Assembly: GCF_052065415.1 (NCBI RefSeq)
Contig: NZ_JBQHUB010000015.1
Location: forward strand, 5,694-69,693
DNA length: 64,000 bases
Reading direction: 5' to 3'
Origin: Pseudoflavonifractor_A sp022772585
GTDB taxonomy: Bacteria; Bacillota; Clostridia; Oscillospirales; Oscillospiraceae
The translations under genes and the position numbers were made by a program. Positions 58,738 to 64,000 of the stretch are shown here, in pieces; the first letter of the stretch is position 1; the number at the start of each line of letters is the position of its first letter. The notes beneath the pieces were generated by a model, which ran no database searches, was not told the DNA's origin, and was given only the letters and a program-made list of their open reading frames with translations.

Positions 58738-60126
58738 TCAGATCTCGTTGCCGGGGAACTTGGGAATGCCGTCGAAGCCTGCCTGCAGCTCTTCGTCGGT
58801 GGGGATATGGTCGGTCATCTCACCGTTGTGGAACTTCTCGTAGGCCACCATGTCAAAATAGCCGGTGCCGGTGAGGCCGAAGAGGATGGTCTTTTCCTCA
58901 CCGGTCTCCTTGCACTTGAGAGCCTCGTCAATGGCCACCCGGATGGCGTGGCTGGACTCGGGGGCAGGCAGGATGCCCTCCACCCGGGCAAACTGCTCGG
59001 CGGCCCGGAAGACCGCCGTCTGCTCCACGCTGACGGCCTCCATCAGCCCGTCGTGATAGAGCTGGGACAGGATGGCGCTCATGCCGTGATACCGCAGGCC
59101 GCCGGCGTGGTTGGGGCTGGGGATGAAGCCGGAGCCCAGGGTGTACATTTTGGCCAGCGGGCACACCATGCCGGTGTCGCAGAAGTCATAGACGAACTTG
59201 CCCCGGGTGAGAGAGGAGCAGGAAGCGGGCTCCACGGCGATGAAGCGGTAGTCGGCCTCGCCCCGGAGCTTTTCGCCCATGAAGGGGGAGATCAGGCCGC
59301 CCAGGTTGGAGCCGCCGCCGGCGCAGCCAATGATAATATCGGGCTTGACGCCGTACTTGTCCAGCGCGGCCTTGGCCTCCAGGCCGATGACCGACTGGTG
59401 GAGCAGTACCTGGTTGAGTACGCTGCCCAGCACATAGCGGTAACCGGGGGTGGAGGTGGCGGCTTCCACAGCCTCGGAGATGGCACAGCCCAGGCTGCCG
59501 GTGGTGCCGGGGTGCTCGGCCAGGATCTTTTTGCCGATCTCAGTCTCGGCGGAGGGGGAGGGAGTGACCGAAGCGCCGTAGGTGCGCATGACCTCCCGGC
59601 GGAAAGGCTTCTGCTCATAGGACACCTTGACCATGTATACCTTGCAGTCCAGACCCAGGTAGGCACAGGCCATGGAAAGGGCGGTGCCCCACTGTCCGGC
59701 GCCGGTCTCGGTGGTTACGCCCTTGAGGCCCTGCTGCTTGGCATAGTACGCCTGGGCGATGGCGGAGTTGAGCTTGTGGGAGCCGGAGGTGTTGTTGCCC
59801 TCGAATTTATAGTAGATCTTGGCAGGAGTGCCCAGGGCTTTTTCCAGGCAGTAGGCCCGGACCAGGGGAGAGGGACGGTACATCCGGTAGAAATCCCGGA
59901 TCTCTTCGGGGATGGGGATATAGGCGGTGTCATCGTCCAGCTCCTGGCGGACCAGCTCCTCGCAGAACACGCCGGAGAGCTCCTGGGCCGTCATGGGCTG
60001 GAGGGTGCCGGGATTGAGCAGGGGGGCTGGCTTGTTCTTCATGTCCGCGCGCACGTTGTACCAGGCCTTGGGCATCTCGTTCTCTTCCAGGTAGATCTTG
60101 TAGGGAATGTTGTTCTTGTCGCTCAT
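58738..60126 (-). CDS. trpB: Tryptophan synthase beta chain, TrpB2-like
   Basis: PLP enzyme joining indole and serine to make tryptophan. The 462-residue protein is longer than TrpB1 (about 400) and has the TrpB2-type N-terminal extension, the PLP lysine in NNTSGSHKLNSA (K118), GAGQWGTALSMACAYLGLDC, and the phosphate-binding GCAGGGSNLGGLISPF. No trpA or other trp gene is adjacent, as is typical for stand-alone TrpB2, which can use free indole, for example from gut neighbours (inference). AAGGAG precedes the ATG. Controlled by a Trp T-box upstream. Confidence 0.9.
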   Translation of the reverse strand: MSDKNNIPYKIYLEENEMPKAWYNVRADMKNKPAPLLNPGTLQPMTAQELSGVFCEELVRQELDDDTAYIPIPEEIRDFYRMYRPSPLVRAYCLEKALGTPAKIYYKFEGNNTSGSHKLNSAIAQAYYAKQQGLKGVTTETGAGQWGTALSMACAYLGLDCKVYMVKVSYEQKPFRREVMRTYGASVTPSPSAETEIGKKILAEHPGTTGSLGCAISEAVEAATSTPGYRYVLGSVLNQVLLHQSVIGLEAKAALDKYGVKPDIIIGCAGGGSNLGGLISPFMGEKLRGEADYRFIAVEPASCSSLTRGKFVYDFCDTGMVCPLAKMYTLGSGFIPSPNHAGGLRYHGMSAILSQLYHDGLMEAVSVEQTAVFRAAEQFARVEGILPAPESSHAIRVAIDEALKCKETGEEKTILFGLTGTGYFDMVAYEKFHNGEMTDHIPTDEELQAGFDGIPKFPGNEI

Positions 60127-60162
60127 GATTACAGTCTCCTTTTCCTGATGAGATGGATTAGG

Positions 60163-60440
60163 GACAAAAAAACGCTTCTGTCCCTGCGTTCTGCTGGGAC
60201 AGAAGCGTTACACTTCTGCGGTGCCACCCGGCTTGGCGCGAATACGCGCCCACTTTGCGCATGCCGACACATGCCGCGCTTTGTTAACGGAGCCGCACGC
60301 TCCGGCGCCCCTACTGCCTGCAGGCATTCGGTTTGCCCTCGGCAGGCCATTCGCCCCCGCTGTCCGTGCCGCCGTTCCACCCCAGGCGGCTCTCTGTGCC
60401 GTACGCACGGGAGATACTTACCCTGCCTCATTGGTTTATG
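60163..60440 (-). promoter_or_regulatory. T-box riboswitch (tRNA-Trp) upstream of trpB
   Basis: The minus-strand leader contains AGAGAG and a GAATGG specifier loop (UGG Trp codon at 60347-60349), the T-box core GGGTGGCACCGCAGAAG (around 60217-60231), and a terminator of two GGGACAGAAGCGTT-type arms ending T7 (60165-60209). Uncharged tRNA-Trp should promote antitermination. Confidence 0.9.
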
Positions 60441-60445
60441 ACAGG

Positions 60446-60474
60446 ATGTTAGCACATTAAAGCGATGATGTCAA
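60446..60474 (-). promoter_or_regulatory. Promoter of the T-box/trpB transcript
   Basis: On the minus strand TTGACA (60469-60474), 17 bp and TAACAT (60446-60451). Confidence 0.65.
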
Positions 60475-60526
60475 GAAGAAAAAACGGAGGACGGCAGATA
60501 TTTTCTGCCGTCCTCCGCGAAACGGA

Positions 60527-61996
60527 TCAGCCGCCCATGTAGGAAAAGTGCATGTAATCGTGGTAACCCTGGTTGGGGTCGGTATCATAGGCCCAGGCGT
60601 TGCCGCCCCAACTCCAGCCGTGCTCGGCAAAGATGCGCACCACCGAACCGCCGGCAGGGATAGAGTAGGGATTGGAGCCCGGATTCCACAGGCTGCCGGC
60701 CATGGCTGCGCCGTCCCGGACCTGATAGTTCTCGTTGGAGTTGATGTCGATGGCGGTGCCGCAGTTGTGCTCACCGGTGGCGGAATCGCCCCGCCAGGAA
60801 TAGCCGCCCACGTCGTGGATGGGGAAACGCTCCGGATCGTTGTAGATCTCGGTGAAGATGGCCTTCACGTCCTCGGCCAGGGCGGCATGGACGGAGAGAC
60901 TCATGGTGGAAGAGACCTTGCTCCCGCCCGAGAGCTTCCACACGGGCACGGTCACCGTGGTCATGTGGGCCTCGGCCTCGCTGCGGCTGGTAAAGCGGCG
61001 CTGATTCTCATTGCCAAAGAGGAGCAGATACTTGCGGGGGTTCTCGCCCTGGTACTTCAGGAGGAAGTCCTGCCGGTAGTAATCCTCGTAGGAGGCCTCG
61101 CCCCGCTCCACCTTGTCCCAGAAATCGGCCTCCTGGATCTCAGTCTGGGTCATGGCACGCAGGGGCACGGTATAGCGCTCCGCCGCGGAACTGACCGTTC
61201 CGCAGCTGCCGCTGGAGGTATAGTGGGCGGGGGCGTACTCGTCGGCCAGGGAGGAGAGCCACTGGCCCACATAGCTCTCCACAGTCACGTCTGAGCCCAG
61301 GGCAGCCCCGTTCTGATCCACAAAGTGGAGGGTGACGCTCTTGTCCTCATAAAAACGGACCCCGTCCACCTGATTCAGAGCACGGATGAGAAAAACGGTT
61401 CCGTCGCACCGCTGGAGCGGATCGCCGCCGCCAAAGGAGCCGTCGCTCTTGCCTTTGATGATCCCAAGGCCGAACAGGCGGGACACGGCGGAACGGTACA
61501 GGGGATCCAGACTGCCCCAGTCGGGCAGCTCCTCCTCGGCCGAGGGGGACCAGGAGTAGAGGTAGTACTGATCCACCTCCTCCGGGAGCGCCCGGTCCAG
61601 CAGCACGGCCACATCCTGGCGGCAGATGCGCCCGGACAGATCATCCCCGTCCACCGGGAGGAAGTCGTCCTCCGTCAGCAGGCCGCTGTCACAGGCGGCC
61701 TGATAGCCGGCCCGGTCCCAGGCCAGTCCCTGAGCCACGGCTCCGGTATAGTCCTCCGGAGCGAAAGTGCGGGTGAGCATGGCCAGATACTGGCCCCAGG
61801 TCAGCGGATCGGCAGGCGCCATGCGGCCGCCGCCTACGCCGCTGAGGATGCCAAGGCCGGCGGCCCGGTCCATATCCTCATAAGCCCAGTGGGAGGCGGG
61901 AAGATCGGGATAGGAGGCGGCGTGGGCGGGCACGGCGCTTACAAACAGGAAAAGGACCAGCGCCAGAAGGGAAAACCGTCCGGGGTGTTTCGTCAT
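60527..61996 (-). CDS. Secreted SLH-domain protein with M15-type peptidase
   Basis: A 489-residue exported protein: signal peptide (SLLALVLFLFVSAVPAHAAS), SLH repeats (YPDLPASHWAYEDMDRAAGL; DPLYRSAVSRLFGLGIIKGK) for attachment to the cell wall, a middle region, and a C-terminal D-Ala-D-Ala carboxypeptidase-like M15 domain with the zinc motifs GEHNCGTAIDIN and YHDYMHFSYMGG. It probably trims peptidoglycan peptides. ATG 61996 is the earliest start with a good signal peptide; its RBS (GAGAG) is weak. Confidence 0.8.
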   Translation of the reverse strand: MTKHPGRFSLLALVLFLFVSAVPAHAASYPDLPASHWAYEDMDRAAGLGILSGVGGGRMAPADPLTWGQYLAMLTRTFAPEDYTGAVAQGLAWDRAGYQAACDSGLLTEDDFLPVDGDDLSGRICRQDVAVLLDRALPEEVDQYYLYSWSPSAEEELPDWGSLDPLYRSAVSRLFGLGIIKGKSDGSFGGGDPLQRCDGTVFLIRALNQVDGVRFYEDKSVTLHFVDQNGAALGSDVTVESYVGQWLSSLADEYAPAHYTSSGSCGTVSSAAERYTVPLRAMTQTEIQEADFWDKVERGEASYEDYYRQDFLLKYQGENPRKYLLLFGNENQRRFTSRSEAEAHMTTVTVPVWKLSGGSKVSSTMSLSVHAALAEDVKAIFTEIYNDPERFPIHDVGGYSWRGDSATGEHNCGTAIDINSNENYQVRDGAAMAGSLWNPGSNPYSIPAGGSVVRIFAEHGWSWGGNAWAYDTDPNQGYHDYMHFSYMGG

Positions 61997-62144
61997 GTGT
62001 ATCCATCTCTCTTCTTTTTTTGTTTTGCGCAGGGCAGATTTTATAAAAACTATACTGCGCCTTTCTTCGGGATGCAAGAAAAAATAGTTCGAAACGGGAA
62101 TGACCCTCCGTAATCCCGGCATGCCGCTCTTGCGGCTTTGTTCC

Positions 62145-62268
62145 GTACGCATTATAATAATGTCTGCTGAATAAACCACTTTGCGGTTTATTCGTGTGGC
62201 AGCAGCCGCACAATTCGATTAAAAGGGCCATTCTCAGCCCTTTTAATCGAATTCAGGCATTATAATAA
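62145..62268 (-). repeat. Three-hairpin intergenic repeat, copy 5 (inverted)
   Basis: TACGCATTATAATAATGTCTG, then AATAAACCACTTTGCGGTTTATT, GTGTGGCAGCAGCCGCAC, and GATTAAAAGGGC/GCCCTTTTAATC, ending GAATTCAGGCATTATAATA. The C-to-T and G-to-A changes in hairpin 1 are compensatory relative to the other copies. Confidence 0.85.
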
Positions 62269-62303
62269 AGAGAGCATATCCGGGCATACCAGGAGGGGAT
62301 GGA

Positions 62304-62711
62304 ATGAGAACACACTGCTTCCGCCTTCACAGGGGCGATGACCTGCGGGGGGCGATGGAGGACTACGTCCGCGCCCATCATATCCGGGCGGCGGTGGTGC
62401 TGTCCGCCGTGGGCTGCGTCAGCCGGGCCAGGCTGCGGGACGCTTCCGGGGTCAATATCCGCACGCTGGAGGAACACCTGGAGATCGTCTCCCTCATGGG
62501 CACTCTGTCCGAAGAGCGGACCCATCTGCATATCTCCCTTTCCCGGGAGGACCTGTCCACTGTGGGCGGCCACCTGAAGGAGGGATGCATCGTCAATACC
62601 ACCGCCGAGATCGTCCTGCTGGAGCTGACCGGCGTGGCCTTTGGGGCGGGCTATGACCCCGAGACCGGCTATGAAGAGCTGGTTATCTCACATTTGGAGG
62701 AACCGATATGA
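62304..62711 (+). CDS. PPC-domain (DUF296) protein
   Basis: A 135-residue single-domain protein (MRTHCFRLHRGDDLRGAMED; HLHISLSREDLSTVGGHLKE; NTTAEIVLLELTGVAFG), the PPC/DUF296 fold that forms trimers and occurs with AT-hook DNA-binding proteins in plants. Stand-alone bacterial members are of unknown function. GGAGGGGA precedes the ATG. Its TGA overlaps the ymdB ATG, so the two are translationally coupled. Confidence 0.85.
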   Translation: MRTHCFRLHRGDDLRGAMEDYVRAHHIRAAVVLSAVGCVSRARLRDASGVNIRTLEEHLEIVSLMGTLSEERTHLHISLSREDLSTVGGHLKEGCIVNTTAEIVLLELTGVAFGAGYDPETGYEELVISHLEEPI

Positions 62712-63487
62712 TCCTGAACGTACTGGCCGTAGGCGATGTGGTGGGCGAGAGCGGGCTGGACTGCCTGGAGCGCCGGCTGCGGAGCATCAAAAGGCACAAG
62801 GACATCCACTTCACCGTGGTCAACGGGGAGAACGCCTCCGGCGTGGGCATTCTGCCCCGGCAGGCCCAGGCTATTTTTGATGCGGGAGCCGACGTGATCA
62901 CCCTGGGCAACCATACCTGGAACCGGCTGCAGATCGCCGATTATCTGGACGAGAACCCCTATATCCTCCGCCCCGCCAACTACACCAGCCGGGTGCCCGG
63001 CCGGGGCTGGGGGGTGTACGAGGGGCCCCGGGGGCTGCGGATCGGGGTGCTCAACCTCATCGGCCGGTGTGAGATGGACTGCAATTTCGACAACCCCTTT
63101 ACCGCAGCGGATCACTGGGTGAAAAACGGCGGGGCTGACGTGATCCTGGTGGACTTCCATGCCGAGGCCACCAGCGAGAAGGGAGCTATGGGCTGGTATC
63201 TGGACGGCCGGGTACAGGCGGTATGGGGCACCCACACCCATGTACCCACCGCCGACGCGCAGATCCTGCCCAAGGGGACGGGCTTCGTCACCGACCTGGG
63301 CATGGTGGGACCGGCCCGCAGCGTGCTGGGCATCCGGCCCCAGCAGGCCATCAACCGCTTTCTGGGCGGCCTGCCCCAGCGGTATGAGCAGGCCGACGGC
63401 CCCTGCAAGCTCAACAGCGTCTGCTTTTCCATTGACACCGCCAGGGGCGTGTGCGTGGCGGCGGAGCGGCTGGATATCGAGGAATAA
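62708..63487 (+). CDS. ymdB: YmdB/TIGR00282 family metallophosphoesterase
   Basis: A 259-residue calcineurin-like phosphodiesterase with the metal motifs AVGDVVGESG (residues about 7-16), VVNGENASGVG, LGNHTWN, VDFHAEATSEKGAMGWYLDG and GTHTHVPTADAQILPKGTGF. In Bacillus YmdB hydrolyses 2',3'-cyclic nucleotides and influences biofilm and sporulation choices. Usual length. The PPC gene in front is not its usual partner (often rny). Confidence 0.9.
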   Translation: MILNVLAVGDVVGESGLDCLERRLRSIKRHKDIHFTVVNGENASGVGILPRQAQAIFDAGADVITLGNHTWNRLQIADYLDENPYILRPANYTSRVPGRGWGVYEGPRGLRIGVLNLIGRCEMDCNFDNPFTAADHWVKNGGADVILVDFHAEATSEKGAMGWYLDGRVQAVWGTHTHVPTADAQILPKGTGFVTDLGMVGPARSVLGIRPQQAINRFLGGLPQRYEQADGPCKLNSVCFSIDTARGVCVAAERLDIEE

Positions 63488-63510
63488 AGCTAAAAATTCC
63501 CCCTGCCATC

Positions 63511-64000
63511 TGAAGTGACCCCGAAAAGTTAGACAATATTTCGAAGCAAAAATTGTTCAAGCAACCGAAAGGGCTTGTTGTCTGTGAAGAGCAGGCGGCA
63601 AGCCCTTTAGCTTCGCCTTGATACGGTGGTTATTGTAATAGTCCAGATAAGCAATCAGTTCTTGCTTGAAGTGTTCCATGGAATCAAATTCTTGCAGATA
63701 GAGCAATTCGCTTTTGAGCAGACCGAAGAAGTTTTCCATGACAGCATTGTCCAGACAGTTTCCTTTCCGGCTCATGCTCTGCCGAATGCCTTTCTTCCGG
63801 AGCATCCGCTGGTACTGTTTGTGCTGGTATTGCCAGCCCTGGTCAGAATGGAGGATCAGGTCTGTCCCATCCGGTATCTTTTCAAATGTCTGATCCAGCA
63901 TGGTGGTCACCATGCTCAGAACAGGCCGATCCGAGATCGTATAGCTGACCAGATCGCTGCTGTGCAGGTCGAGGATCGGCGAGAGATACAGTTTCTCTCC
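63511..64000 (-). mobile_element. IS3-family insertion sequence (right end, truncated by window)
   Basis: A terminal inverted repeat TGAAGTGACCCCGAAAAGTT (63511-63530) starts 24 bp after ymdB, followed by the 3' end of an IS3-type transposase gene. The other end is beyond the window. Confidence 0.8.
63557..64000 (-). CDS. IS3-family transposase OrfB (partial, N-terminus outside window)
   Basis: The C-terminal 147 residues of a DDE integrase-fold transposase: YLSPILDLHSSDLVSYTISD, the second acidic residue in ILHSDQGWQYQHKQYQ, and the catalytic Glu in LDNAVMENFFGLLKSELLY. The gene is cut at base 64000, so whether OrfA is intact is unknown. The intact stop and IR suggest the copy may be functional at this end. 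Confidence 0.9.
   Translation of the reverse strand, partial: GEKLYLSPILDLHSSDLVSYTISDRPVLSMVTTMLDQTFEKIPDGTDLILHSDQGWQYQHKQYQRMLRKKGIRQSMSRKGNCLDNAVMENFFGLLKSELLYLQEFDSMEHFKQELIAYLDYYNNHRIKAKLKGLPPALHRQQALSVA

Noticed and set aside
61878..62231. Short frames starting MALLIELCGCC in several places (also near 26206 and 34991)
   Set aside because: The shared peptide comes only from the three-hairpin repeat DNA read through; each frame diverges after the repeat and lacks a gene context.

Overview
The window looks like chromosomal DNA from a spore-forming, high-GC Firmicute of the Oscillospiraceae (Flavonifractor / Lawsonibacter / Pseudoflavonifractor type). This is inferred from GC-rich coding sequence, strong AGGAGG-type ribosome binding sites with frequent GTG and TTG starts, spore genes (a SpoIID-type protein and a SpoVB-type flippase), a T-box, ECF vitamin uptake, RsiV-type sigma control and T-rich intrinsic terminators. 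No rRNA, CRISPR array or prophage is visible.

Layout. 1-9800: end of a SpoVB-like flippase, DUF554 protein, niaR, a membrane-anchored XRE regulator, a hypothetical protein, ftsH, gap, rlmB. 9800-21750: a degenerate P-type-ATPase-like protein, a DUF6506 protein, an FAD oxidoreductase, a SpoIID-type protein, citrate synthase, an orphan VanS-like kinase, a membrane protein coupled to metG, and an XRE/membrane-protein pair. 21890-34640: coenzyme A genes (coaBC diverging from an ECF S component and coaX), rluA, a degV-prmA pair, DUF1836 regulator, ABC-F ATPase, rlmA, asnA, an ECF sigma/RsiV-like pair and three tRNAs. 34640-43195: an accessory segment bounded by an intact tRNA-Val and a matching tRNA 3' fragment. 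It carries a BlaI/BlaR1-like pair, a TetR regulator, a chain of very small genes, an FMN reductase and several truncated or fused gene remnants. 43360-46630: the feoA-feoA-feoB ferrous iron operon with its small Cys-rich partner and repeated palindromes. 46700-52500: two TetR genes, a second DegV, a DUF308 protein, and a coiled-coil/FtsH operon behind three evenly spaced palindromes. 52500-58420: a LacI-controlled maltodextrin ABC importer with malQ. 58560-64000: a broken SnoaL-like gene, a trpB with a Trp T-box, a secreted SLH/M15 peptidase, a PPC-domain/ymdB pair, and the end of an IS3-family element.

How the parts work together. Several units are self-contained circuits with readable control: LacI and maltodextrin uptake, the T-box and trpB, BlaI and its M56 protease, sigma factor and RsiV-like anti-sigma with an ECF-type promoter, and feo with GTTAG-N6-CTAAC sites. 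Pantothenate uptake, phosphorylation and conversion are probably linked through the ECF component, CoaX and CoaBC.

The most unusual items are: a family of roughly 100-bp three-hairpin intergenic repeats (five copies plus one partial, with compensatory base changes); a 323-bp hairpin array at 25962-26284; the pseudo-P-type ATPase at 9820; the tRNA-bounded segment with mosaic pseudogenes; and the phased operator array before the second ftsH.
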